This document shows, in pieces, positions 34,966 through 46,124 of a stretch of 64,000 nucleotides of DNA; position 1 is the first letter of the stretch; each line of letters starts with the position of its first letter. Source of the stretch: Rhizoctonia solani. Its lineage: Eukaryota; Basidiomycota; Agaricomycetes; Cantharellales; Ceratobasidiaceae. The notes under the pieces are model-generated. The model did no database searches, was not told where the DNA came from, and saw only the letters and a list, made by a program, of their open reading frames with translations. The DNA lies in the NCBI RefSeq assembly GCF_016906535.1, contig NC_057370.1:1674001-1738000 (forward strand). Direction: 5' to 3'. Made by a program: the position numbers and the translations under genes.

Positions 34966-35169
34966 AGGATGGACAGATCGTTTGGTTCGACCAGAGTCTA
35001 TTCCAGTGTCAGAGTCTGAAGCGTCGGATGATCCAGCGTGAGAGGAAGAAGAGGCTTCAGAAATAGCCTCAGAGCTTTCAGATAGCCTCCTTCGTTTGAG
35101 TCGCGGTCCCTCACTCAAGTGGGCGGACATTACAGTCGGGTGGTAGAGAAATCAAAGCAAATTTGGTAT
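34966..35169. repeat. 204-bp direct repeat, distal copy
   Basis: Second copy, 4 bp after the first. It carries a second copy of the DBP8 ATG (35130) whose frame runs 75 codons, reads into the intervening sequence and stops at 34903, overlapping the proximal start. Confidence 0.93.
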
Positions 35170-35236
35170 TGGTAATTAGAAAGCTGCAATCGAGCACAGC
35201 CACTTGATGTGTTTACCATTCTGACGCCAACACTCC

Positions 35237-36188
35237 ATGCCTCGACGGTCGCTGTCTCCACGCCGCAATTCACCGCCTCGTCGCTCGCGAAGATCGCCAG
35301 ATAGCGACAGAAACCGAGACCGAGATAGAGAGAGGGACAAAGAGAGGAACAGAGACCATCGTGAAGATAAATACAGCCGAGATTCCAGACCCCGTAGCTC
35401 TCGAGACGATAGACGAGATGACTATGGTCGTGAGCGAGACAGGGACAGGGACCGCAGAGGAAGAGATAATCGGAGAGATGATGACGATGGCCGAGATTCT
35501 CGGCGTGGAGAGCGTCAACCAGACTCACGTCCACCCAGGGCTGCTGCCACAAACACCGTAAAGCACGGGGACGGAACCTCCACTCTGCTCAAATACAATG
35601 AACCCCCGGAAGCCCGCAAGCCCGTTGAAAACTGGAGGTTGTATGTTTTCAAGGGCAAGGAACAAGTTGGTGAGTGCCTCCAAACGAAACAGATTCACTC
35701 TCCTCATCAAGGTTTAGATTACTTCATCTCCACCGACAGAGTGCCTACTTGGTTGGGCGCGACCCAAAGGTACGCAGGAATGTGTCGCCTCGAGCGTCGA
35801 TGTTCACCTCATATTCATATTTAGATCTGTGATATCCTAGTCGAGCACCCCTCATGTTCTAAACAACACGCAGTTATCCAGTTTCGCCAGGTCCATGTCA
35901 AGGACGAGTTTGGCGTAGCCAAAGCCGTAATAAAGTACGCCACTTGATATTGACTATCACTCCAGGGTCTAAATAGTTAGCACAGGCCATTGTGATTGAT
36001 CTAGAGTCCACTAATGGCACCATGGTGAACGACGATACCATCCCTGTGTCACGATTCTATGAACTCAAGCCCAGTGATGGTGAGTTCAATGAATTCATCT
36101 CGCCTGCTGTGCTTAAATTTCACATCTAGTTGTAAAGTTTGGCGAATCCACTCGTGAGTACGTATTGCTACACGACAATGCACTGTAA
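35237..36188 (+). CDS. FHA-domain protein, SNIP1/Pml1-like (RES complex)
   Basis: The N-terminal ~100 residues are an Arg/Asp/Ser-rich RS-like region (SPRRNSPPRRSRRSPDSD, then R-D-R-D repeats). The rest is an FHA domain close to human SNIP1 and yeast Pml1: ENWRLYVFKGKEQV, LLHLHRQSAYLVGRDPK, ILVEHPSCSKQHAVIQFRQ, VIDLESTNGTMVNDD, FYELKPSDVVKFGESTRE, stop at 36186-36188. Pml1/SNIP1 is a phosphopeptide-binding subunit of the RES complex, which acts in splicing and retention of unspliced RNA. Reading through needs one extra base at about 35720 (GATTACTT, expected GATTTACTT) and one at about 35990 (CCATTGTG, expected CCATTTGTG); in both cases a T-run is one short. It is divergent from DBP8. Confidence 0.82.
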
Positions 36189-36893
36189 CGTGCCAAAAAC
36201 GTGTAATATTGGCATATATGTTGGGACTCCACCTTGTTCCCTGTAATCAACCTTGTCACTCAGCCAGTTCCGTAGGCACGAATGTGTACAGTCGCTATAT
36301 CGCAATTCATATCTCTTCATATATGTATGGCGCAAATTTCTCAATAATGACGCCGCGAGCAATCTTCGATGGCAACATATCTGTGCAACCCGCCAACAGG
36401 CGCCTGGGCGACCTTGTTTGAAATATAACCTCATCAGTTGCGGTTCGCCCCTCGAGCTCGATAATCTTACATCTCCGCAACCGCTTGCCTATTCATAGAA
36501 GTACCTTGTGCTTCGAATTAGGAGAGTGTGCACCCTAGACGCGGAACAACTTTGGGGGGAGTGATGAACTAGAAACGGGGGTATCCATAGATGCATGCGT
36601 TGCCTCTGGGTCCATTGCTCGCCCGACAGTATAAGAACCCCGGAGTCTTGGCTCTGTATCGTAAGGCTCGTCCCTCACATTTGTTACATTTTACGCACTT
36701 ATTCCGGCAGGGCCGAGAAGAGCCTCAGGCAGGCCATATCCAACTGTTAGTATTTCCCATTGCAACCCCATCCACTCCCGTTCATTGACTGCATCTAACA
36801 TGGCGTAAAGTGTTTTCTTTTCTTTTTCTTTTTTTTCACAGCTATCGCAATTTTTTTATCCTTTCATTACCGACTGTATTTAACTTTGTGAAG
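36189..36893. other. Intergenic region
   Basis: About 700 bases, including a T-rich tract around 36820-36860 just upstream of the next gene. A 65-codon open frame at 36591 has no support. Confidence 0.4.
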
Positions 36894-38913
36894 ATGCCTT
36901 CCATGTGTATTGGACGTATCGCCGTATTGTTTGCTCCCGGCTGCTGCGCTGGCCGCACCCCTCCAAGAAACTCCCCGGCAGCTCGACCAGCTCAAGGGGC
37001 TCATCGGAGGCGGTGGACAACAAAAAGGACAGGGCGGCGCAGCGAATCCTCTAGGAGCGTTGGGAGGTGCCGGGGGACTGGATAAGCTACTCGGTCAGGC
37101 TACTGGCGCCGCTGCTAAACAGGTACGACATTCGCCCTTATTCTTCTTTAGTGGTTTATTGATTTCACGTTATTATGTAGAACCGTCGCAGTCGCACCCG
37201 TCGACAACTCGACCAACTGAAAGGTCTAGTCGGCGGCGGACAGAATGGTCAAGCAGCCGGCGGAATCGATGGTCTGATTGGACAACTTACAGGTGGTGCG
37301 AATAAGAACCAGGTACGTACTGTGTGCCATATCCTTTTGTTGTCTAACGTGAGTGCATATAGGCTGCCGCCTCTCCCGAAGGAGCCGCCTCTCCAAGCGG
37401 GAATTCGACCGCTCCTGCTACAGGTTCTCCAAGTCCTACTGAGAGCCCGGCTACCCCTTCGCAGGGCGCCGAAACCCAGGAGGGCCACCAGGTAACGGAA
37501 CGGCCACTCCTCCAGCGGCGCACCCCTGCTGGGAACAACGCAACAGAACCCGCGCTCCTGCTGGAAATAATGCAACAGAACCTGCTCTCTAGCTCCCCCT
37601 GCTGGAAATAATGCAACAGAGCCTGCTCCTCCACCTCCCCCTGCTGGAAATAATGCAACAGAACCTGCTCCTCCAGCTCCCCCAGCTCCTAGTGGGAGTG
37701 CGCCCCCTGCTCCCAGTGGAAACCCACCTCCTGGCCTCCCAACGGAAATGGGCCCCCAAAACTCGATCAGAATCAACCCGGCGTTGCGTTCACGACGACG
37801 ACGACGACTGTAGCCGCAGGACCAACTCCACCTCCCGGAGGTATGGTGACTACATATTGAATGGTTCATGTTCTCATCCTTTTTTTTTTTTTCCTTGGCT
37901 CGTAGGTAACCCTGGTGCTGGCGAAGGTGCAGGAGCCAATGCGGGAGCTTCCACAGTTACTACGACGGTCACTGTAACTGGTGAGTTGTAGTTCTACATG
38001 AATAGCATAGGATGAATTGTTAATCGAATCCACTTTTCAGTTACTGGTAATTTATCGCGTATTTAACTTACCCTGGCCGCAACTCATGTCTTGTATTCTT
38101 TTTAGGTGGTGCCGGTAATGCTGGTGGTGCAGGTGGTGCTGCAAGCGAAACGGGAGGCGCTGGACAATCGAGCAAGTTACCATCGCTCCTTGAAAAATCA
38201 GCTTGATATTAAATTGCTATACTAGGTACTACAGCGGCACAGGCTGCTCCCACTCCAGGGAACGGAAATGCCGAAAATGGTTCGACTAGCGCTCCCAGCG
38301 CTCCTCCAACAGCTAGCAGTCAGTTGTTCTCCTCTTTTACAAGATAATGACTGACGCACGTACTTAGCTACCGCCACTGGTGCTGCAGGAAACGAAGGAG
38401 GGGCAGCCTCTTCTACCACTACTGCAGCCACTGGAGCAACTACTGGAGCAACTGCCGGTATGTAAAATCCTGGTTCCAAATATCCGTATACTGATCACAT
38501 CTTACTTTAGGACAAGGAGAAAATGGTATTGAGTTATTCGCTAAATATTATTCACCTGATTGACGTTTCTATTAAGGTGCTCAACCCACTGCTCCCCAAG
38601 CGACCCCGGCTCCTTCGAGCGCACCCGCTGGTGGAGCCGGTGAAGGTGCCCCAGCTGGAAGTGCCCCAGCTGGAAGTGCAGGTGCGTCTACTCCTGATCC
38701 GCGACACTCTTTGTAGCCTGACTTAGTTTAATCGAACCAGCTGGCTCTCCGTCCTTGTTCACCTTGACTTCGCCCGCACCCACGGCCCGTAAGTCTTACT
38801 TTTTAACATAATACCGAGCACGTACTTATTTATTTAACCTTCTAGCTCTTCCTGGTCAAAACACGGCACCCGCGGGAGGTGCACCAAGTTCGACCGCCGC
38901 TCCGGCCGCTTGA
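36894..38913 (+). CDS. Low-complexity secreted protein with many short exons, frame interrupted
   Basis: Start MPSMCIGRIAVLFA continues, after a one-base correction near 36932, into LPAAALAAPLQ, which together form a signal peptide. The mature part begins TPRQLDQLKGLIGGGGQQ, and a related unit RRQLDQLKGLVGGGQ recurs after the first intron. Then come Ala/Pro/Thr/Gly-rich segments, among them four PAGNNATEPA repeats (37520-37680), a Thr-Val run (TTTTTVAAG) and GGAGNAGGAGGAASETGG-type segments, spread over about ten exons of 30-120 nt with clear GT-AG introns. Stop at 38911-38913. Frame breaks occur near 36932, 37590 and 37730. I do not recognise the family; the composition suits a cell-wall or extracellular protein. 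As read, it may be mis-sequenced rather than dead. Confidence 0.55.
37520..37690 (+). repeat. Four imperfect repeats encoding PAGNNATEPA
   Basis: The string CTGCTGGAAATAATGCAACAGA occurs three times and once in a diverged form, at about 37515, 37556, 37600 and 37643, separated by Pro/Ala codons. The spacings are unequal (about 41-44 bp). Confidence 0.8.
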
Positions 38914-39183
38914 GTGGACACCCAGCGCTTAAAGACATAAATATGCTATACTCTCCCTGATATATCCAGGAATTAATTGTTTTTCGTGTCATGTTAAACG
39001 AATTATTGGACAAATAAATAGTTCTTTTCTGACTCGATAAAAGCGCTGAAACTGGCCTGCATAAGCAAATTTAAACTCACTTCCCTCGAACTTCACTCGA
39101 ACTTCAACACCACTCATTATAACAAAATATATAATACTCGAATAACCTAAAGGATATCAATATTTAGAATAAACAATAGGTGA

Positions 39184-40950
39184 TCATTGCCACGGAGCTG
39201 GTTCTTCAGACCCTCCATTCCTTCGGCGAGCTTCGTATTTATCGCGGCCGTATGCCAAATCATCCATCTCATATACCTTGCCATCGAGACCCAAGTCGTT
39301 GACACGCTTGACGTTTCCTCCTCTTTGGGCTTGAGGCCTTCTCGTGGATCTTCAGAATGAGGTGAGAGCTGCTTGCAAATTAGTAAAGTATCCATGCGAG
39401 GGATTACAGTCCACCTACCGGCACGTTTCTGTTACAGTTCGCCGAGAGTCCCTCAGCATCATGATGGTGAGTAATTGTTTCCGTCTCAACATGAATCTGG
39501 CTCTTCTTCTGGTTTTGTGGGAACCACTGTCAGATACAATAGTTTAATTCACGTCGAAACTGGTTAATTGCTAAAGCATACCGATTGATGACGCCCTCCA
39601 ACCACAACATTTATGCGACGGGCGCCATCTCCAGATCCACTAACAGGGGCGCTAACATGGTCACTTCCGGACGCTGCCATTTCACGTGTTGCTTCGCGTC
39701 TGAAAATAGGAGGGCATAAATCATCCGCGCGATATTCGCAGGCTCACTCACTTACATGTTAAGTGTGAACAAAAGTGAGTACGCATACAACCGTGGTGTT
39801 AGCATATTGAATGTTGCATGTACGTTTCCTGTTTTCTGTATTATCAGTTGCTAACAAATAGTAAACGTTTTGGGTCTGTATTCTCACCAGTTTGCGTTAC
39901 CGACGTGATTACATCGCATATAGCTGATATTGCAGGAGGTAATGCTGCTTCAAAAGTAATCACGATCAGCCGATGAATGACAGAATCAGTGCTAATCCTG
40001 TGTTAGTATACCGTATATACACTTGAAAGATAAAACGGAGCCTACTGTGGATTGAAGCCCTTTTTAGAATTAACTAGATAGAAAAGAGTGACGATCGTGA
40101 TAACAGAGTCGACAACTATCAAAGCAAAGTTCAACCGCTATCTATTTATAGTGGTCTCGTCCACTTACAAACTGTGCTAACAAGCATAGGAACAACAGCA
40201 TAGGGTATTCGACCATGAGGGTATGGCTTAATATGATATTAACACCTGCGATTTTGGACATGAGTAACTGAGCTCACTAACGTTTTTCAGTCCTATTTCT
40301 AATCCAACTCCGAAACTGCAGCCCCAAGAGATAAACATAAAGAAGAATAAACCCAGAAGAAGCGAAAGTCTTCGACCGGAAAGTCGATAACACCTAAAAA
40401 AATTCTATGTTAGTTAATCCATGCTATATGTATCCATGAACAGCGCACCTGATGGCGAAATAGCACTGCGCAACGGCGCCAAGCGTCGCTCCAAGTATTG
40501 GCTCAGTCCAATCTTGCCAAGGCCAAGTGGCTGCTTCTCTCCAGTCCCCATATGTAATAACAAATTTGAACCATACAATTAAAAATGCTTGCACTGTTTT
40601 CAGTCTTTTTAGGCCAGCGTAAATCCAAGTTCTGTAGTACACCCTAGTTACTCACGTCGCACAAACCATCGTCGCCCAAACGATGGTTTGTATATACCAA
40701 GGATCCCTCTTGAAATGAGTACGGTAGAAATAGAATTGTTGAAGCAGAATACCCTGGTCGCCCATTGTCCAATAAATGTGTGTGAGAACATCAAACACCA
40801 ACATACCGCAAACATAAAATCTAAGAGCGCGCCTAATAGCCATGGGCCCAGCATAACTCCTGGCCCATTTACGTACTCCCACTCCATATCAGTTGGTACG
40901 TATGTCTGGTTGACCAGCAAGTGACGATTAGGGCTGTTGATTTCGGCCAT
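39184..40950 (-). CDS. Seven-helix-type integral membrane protein (DUF6534-like)
   Basis: The first exon encodes a polar N-terminus (MAEINSPNRHLLV) and then GVMLGPWLLGALLDFMFA. A 57-bp intron (GTATGT...CCAG) leads into GILLQQFYFYRTHFKRDPWY, IQTIVWATMVCATLKTVQAF, LIVWFKFVITYGDW, EPILGATLGAVAQCYFAIR, then LSLLLGLFFFMFISWGCSFG. This pattern, a G-x-x-L-G start and helix pairs with Y-F-Y-x-x-x-F-x-x-D, matches a large Agaricomycete family of uncharacterised membrane proteins with about seven helices. The tail is soluble, with a Glu-rich stretch and an end DDLAYGRDKYEARRRNGG, stop at 39184-39186. No function is known; a sensor or transporter role is guesswork. The last ~90 residues are polar and probably cytosolic. 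Confidence 0.7.
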
Positions 40951-42237
40951 CGCTACGGCCCTGGCCTCGGTACGGTGGAAGCAGTTGGGAGGAGAGAAAG
41001 CCGTAGATCGTTCAAGAGATTTACGCGTAGCCTCCTTTTAGTATTGCACCACGTACCGCACCCCAAAATTAACCGCTAACAGCCCCACTTGAGCCTAATA
41101 TCGCGATCAATCCAAGCACATGGCGATCGATCCCTAAACCGGAAGGCTCCGAGGCCCAAAACGTATGTTAGTATGTGAATAATTTGACTGAAGTCTCTTA
41201 AATGGTGCAAGCGGCCACCATTTGGTTGGCGAATCCTGAACAGCACATCGACGAGTTTCTCCGAAGCCCGGATGTAGCTACAATTTAGAAGAACGCATGC
41301 ACTAGGTGGCTGCTAGACCGGACTTCTACGTTGACTGGTGCTAAAAGAATGGCATCGGTTCACAAAACTGTGAATCCGGATGTGCTAGATGCCATCTGCC
41401 GGTTAGCCGAAGTTTGAGCAACGGTGATGGAACTCCGAATTGGACTGTCGGTTTTTTGTTCTGCCGTAGCTAGCGACGTTTCAAGGGCGAAGGCTATATT
41501 ACTTCCAAACATAGAGTGCGGTCCTAGCAAGCACCTGCAGGTGTATCAGAAAAATTTCAGGCGTAATTAATCCATAAAAGATGGATCAATAAATGCACAT
41601 ACCGTCCGCTTATCGGTGTTCTACTCATGTTAGGTATGCAGAATACAGTAGATTGTTGAGCTGAGTTTGTATGCTCAAACTCGTCACCTTCGCATAGTCA
41701 GGTGACTAGTTGGCCGTGCGGGAGTGTGGCGGGCTGATGGCCCCGCCTGAGGCAGAATCACCACATATCAAATGACAGAGTGACGGATCGACGTCTCACC
41801 ACACGGCAATCGGTGCAAAGAAACTTGCAAATCAAACAAGTTACTACCTTAGTCTGCCATCAAGCTCTTGAAATCATACGGCGATGAATATATGCTCTTG
41901 CAGTCTCTTTCGGCGACAATGTTAGGATATCGCGTACTGGCGTCGGCATAATTCTATGTCAGGCTCGATCGTACGATCGGAGTTCGATCAATCTGCTTGA
42001 CAAATATCGATCCGTCGATCGGCGGCATTTGCAAACTGTGAAAATGTTTAATTGCAACGGGTTTTCAAAGAGTGGAGGTACAACAATAAATGCCGACGCC
42101 TGGCACAATCCTAACAAGATTAAAGGCTACAAGTCCAATGTTCAAAGTAATGAAGTAGAAGGTTAAAGCGGGGTATCCTTTGACTATATGAAGGACAGAA
42201 AGGGTAATATGCAATGGATTTAGCACTTCCAAGTTGA
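40951..42237. other. Long intergenic region (about 1.3 kb)
   Basis: No open frame, family or repeat is recognisable on either strand. It is the longest interior gap in the window. A short inverted word near 41965 (TCGATCGTACGATCGGAGTTCGATC, overlapping palindromes of about 6-10 bp) is the only structure noted. Confidence 0.45.
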
Positions 42238-43483
42238 CTAAGGCTGTGTAAGGACTACTATTCAACGAATAGATGTATAAAAGCTTACATCGCGGGGAGA
42301 TGGGCTTCCAGTAGACTTGTACGGCGACTGCCCTAGGCATTGAGCCACTGTGACCATCTTGTAGCCCTTAGCTTTGAACTGCTGGATAGCGTATGGAATA
42401 ACATCGTTTCTGTATGTGAATTAGAGTCAACTATAAGCTCCTCCCAAACTGCTTATTTGGACTGACACTGTGGTCGCTGAAACATAACAAAATTCAGCAT
42501 ATGAGAACGAATTTTAAACTCAATTGAATGCTCACCGTAGGTTTCATGGTTCAGTGTTAAGACGTTGTTAGGGTTCTTAGACACCAGGTTCTTGTAGTCA
42601 TTCTTTGACTGACTAGCCTTCATCCAACTCATTTATGGCAAACGTATCACCCAATAACGCTTGTGGACTCACCGATTTCCCAGCAGAATCGCCCGAGTCA
42701 AAATCCCAAATTACCACTTAAAGCCACACGCTCGGTCAGAATTCAAGCCGCATTCTCCGAGATGAAGCAGACGAACCTTTTTGCCCAAGAGATCCTGCAA
42801 CTTCCCTTACTTCGTCATCATACTCACCGTACGGGGGTCTGAAAAGCTCGGTACATAGCTGAGCTATTGTAGTTATTAAACGTACTGACCGCATAAATGC
42901 AGGCTCTGCGCCTGTGATCTTCTTCAGCGCAGTGTTAATTCTGTTCATTTGTCAGTAATGCATAGCAGGTGACATGCGCTATATGTCATACTTGGTAAAT
43001 TCGCTCTTAAGAGCAGACCCAGACAGCGAAGCCAAGTGAGCATGGGCCCATGTATGCGAAGCGACTTGGTGGCCTTTATCGAAAACATATTTAACAGCAC
43101 CAGCGTTACTGCTATCGTAAATACAACCATCTTCAACAGTATTCAAGTTAGCGCCAGGTTTTTTCTTCGAATAAACAAGACACTGACAGTTGTTACCGTT
43201 AACAAACCAGGTTCCCTTGGCGCCATTGCTGTCCAACAAATCTACTAATTTACGAGTGTTGACATAAGGGCCATCGTCGAACCTGAAATTTGTTTGTCAA
43301 CGTATCTGTCTAAAATACGTCGGGGGGCACATACGTGAGAGCAACAGTTCTGGACTGTGTACACTTGGTAATCACCGCTGCAGGTGCACGAATGGCAAGC
43401 TCAGGGGCATCGAGAGGAACAGCTGAAACACCTACGACGCCAAAGAGGGTCGCAGTAATAACGGCAAAATGCATAAAAGGCAT
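42238..43483 (-). CDS. Chitin deacetylase (NodB polysaccharide deacetylase), copy 1
   Basis: Secreted enzyme that removes acetyl groups from chitin, giving chitosan; used in wall remodelling and in hiding from plant chitin receptors. Signal peptide MPFMHFAVITATLFGVVGVSA, then the NodB fold. Catalytic motifs: FDDGPY after the first intron (motif 1), HTWAHAHLASLS (motif 2, zinc His pair), RPPYGEYDDE (motif 3), WDFDSGDSAGKS (motif 4), NVLTLNHET (motif 5). Zinc ligands D-H-H are all visible. Around nine short exons. The C-terminus ends QSPYKSTGSPSPRD; the exact last exon is uncertain (a TAG at 42238 fits). No GPI-like tail seen, so likely soluble or wall-bound. Confidence 0.9.
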
Positions 43484-44299
43484 ACTGAGCCAAAGAGCTG
43501 AACCGAGCAACCGATAAAAGAAAGGGAGGGAAAGGAGACAGCGTACAAGACGAACCTAGCACAATTTATTTATAGGAGGTTCGTGATGGCCAAGACTCCC
43601 CCTTTTGGAATGGTCATGCGGTACCCAGACAGCACTGTCAGGACAGGACCCCAAAAGTACCGATTCAATTAATTCAGACCGACACCCATTGAGTAAAAAA
43701 CTTGTCAAGATGCACCGAGCCGGCCACTCACAGTAAATTCGCGTGATCTACTTACTCGCTGGAAGCATGTTACGGCTTGGTTTAAATGTTAGCTCAAGAT
43801 TCAAAGAACACAGATCCTGAATACAATACCAAAGACTCATCGAACTAGTTCCTAGACGATCACCTGGGGACTCGCAATTGGGGTCATGTCTCGGTTCGAC
43901 GGGAGCATCGTCTCACCTGACGAGAACTTCACCAAATTAGTGGTCAAGGCGAGGTACACCTGGTCGCCTACGTCGTGGATTTTCATTTGGGATATGCCGA
44001 AGAGGTAAACGTGTCTGCACCGCACAGCTTCCCCTGGCGATTGTCTTGGCTGATTACATTTTTGGAAGTTGATGAACCTCAACATCGGTCTGTTCGTGTT
44101 CAAATACGGATCCAAACACGGCGGTCTGGGTACGATTTCATGCCATAGACAAATTAATCGCCCCATGGTTTTGGTAGGTAGATTGGCCCCGGACCAGGTA
44201 TAATAAAATTTCACGCGCATATATGTAATATTAATCTAAATCACAAAGGATATTGTGTTTCATCTAAAGTCCTATCCCAGATCTAGAGAGTGTGATAAT
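43484..44299. other. Intergenic region between the two deacetylase genes
   Basis: About 800 bases. An open frame of 122 codons on the minus strand (43852-44220) shows no family resemblance. The promoter of copy 1 lies here. Confidence 0.4.
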
Positions 44300-45681
44300 T
44301 CATAGATCCCCAGTAAGTAATTTCGTAAAGCTCGAAACAAAATAGCAGGATGCTTTGAAAGACGCATGCTTGCTAGCAAGTTCCTGTCGACTGTGATGAT
44401 GTGTTAGGAAGTCCAAGAAGTGTTTTCGGAAAAAGCAAACATACCCCAGTGGGCTGGCCTTGTGATAGGTAAGGCGCCATTCCGACACATTCAGCAACGG
44501 TGACAAGTTTGTAATCCGCACTCTGGAGTGTCTGAATCATTTCATCGAGCAGCTCGTTGCTTAACAGACGTTAGTATGTACTTCGAGCCACATTATGTGA
44601 CAAAAATGTAAACTTACGCAGTCGAGGCTAGTGAGTGGAGCAATAAGCGTCACAAAAATAAACATAAGTGCATTTGAAAGAAATAACGTACAATGAGTTT
44701 CATGGTTGAGTGTTAATACACTGCTGGGGGTCGAGGCTACCAAATTCCTGTATGCCTCTGCCGACTGGGCCGCCTAACTCAAAAGAATGACCACGAATCA
44801 CCAGCGTACAAGTTGAAAATCCCCTTACCGATACCCCTGCAGTGTCACCAGAGTCAAAGTCCCACGTTACAACTAGCAAAATTTCAGAGAACGTCTAAGC
44901 TATGTAAACTTTTGTACTAACTAGTCTGCCCTAGTTTTCCTGCTACTTGTTGTGTGGTTTGACTGTATTCTCCATACGGAGGGCTAACACCATGTTAGAA
45001 AGAAATACTGAAGTTGAAGGAGATTCTCTTACCGTATAAAGGCAGGGAATGCTCCAGTAATGCTCACTATTGCATCATTTATTCTATTGGGACAGCTTAG
45101 TCTGTGTGTTCACTAAAGTGAGTTGAACCTACTTGGTTAGTTCGCCCTCTATTTGCGATGTTGAGAGAGAAGGAAGGTGTGGATGAGACCAAGTATGGGA
45201 AGCAATTTGATGACCTTGGTCGTACGCGTACTTGAGATTGCTCGGATTGTTCCCGGAATAGATGCAACCGACTATGAAGCTTAGCACAGTCGTTTTTTGG
45301 TCGGAAAGTAGCAATTAACTCACAGTTAATACCATTTACGAAGAACGTGCTGAAATATACCAATGGTTAACGAAAACGAGTTGTTGAAAAGCTCGCGCAG
45401 AAAATTGAACTCACCCCTTTGCTCCAGCTGCATCCAGTTTATCAACAATATTGCGCGTCCATAGGTATGGTCCATCATCAAACCTACGGAAAAGGGTCAG
45501 AATAGGACGATAGCATATGTCGGAGTCCATACGTGATAGCAGCAGTATTGGGGACACTGCAAGAGGTAATGACCTGTGCGCTAGCCTGACGATTGTACGG
45601 CCTAGCCTGTGCAACAGAGCCAAAAGCAATGAACAAGGCGAATACTTGAAAGGTTCCGCGCATAGTGTCCGATATTGGCAT
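44300..45681 (-). CDS. Chitin deacetylase (NodB polysaccharide deacetylase), copy 2
   Basis: Second secreted deacetylase in tandem with copy 1 and same strand. Starts with ATG at 45681 (MPISD) or 45663; the latter gives a compact signal peptide, MRGTFQVFALFIAFGSVAQA. Motifs: FDDGPYLWTRN, HTWSHPHLPSLS, RPPYGEYSQ, WDFDSGDTAGVS, SVLTLNHET. Zinc ligands and the catalytic Asp pattern match copy 1, and the intron positions look the same. It differs in composition and in the C-terminus (GMAPYHKASPLG...). Two copies side by side point to a duplication followed by divergence. Which stop is used is not certain; a frame stopping at 44300 is the longest. Confidence 0.88.
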
Positions 45682-46124
45682 TAAAAATTGCAGAAAAATA
45701 AGTACCAAAGCAGGAGAGGGGAAGAGAAAATACACCGAGCTTACAAGGTCATGAAAAGACTGGTTATAAGAGCACTGACACGAGGCATATATCGTGGATT
45801 TCCCTTAACCGAAGATGCAAATAGGGACTGTATGGTTGCTATTAGTAGAAACAGTGGTAGATTGACGTAAATCGCACATTGCAACGGTTTCCCGAATTGT
45901 AGGTGGTCCGAACAAGGTACTCGGATCTGCACCTACTCCCAACTTCAGCTAAGGCTCTTTGTCCTAGGCGCTATTGATTAGCTAAGCGGAGCAAGCGCCA
46001 GTGGATGGTTTGTTGTCTGTCGCTTGTCACCCAACTTCGGCTCTAATAGTGTAAGTAGAGCGTACCGAGCTGTTTTTGTGCTGGGACTGGACTCACACAC
46101 GATGATGCACGTAGAAGACACGCC
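45682..46124. promoter_or_regulatory. Divergent region between deacetylase 2 and the U5-40K gene
   Basis: About 440 bases between start codons facing away from each other. No clear motif. Confidence 0.35.

Noticed and set aside
40652..40882. Apparent frameshift in the membrane protein after GALLDFMFA
   Set aside because: A GTATGT...CCAG intron of 57 bp restores a typical family sequence, so no break is needed.
43852..44220. 122-codon minus-strand frame between the deacetylases
   Set aside because: No recognisable motif and no supporting exons.
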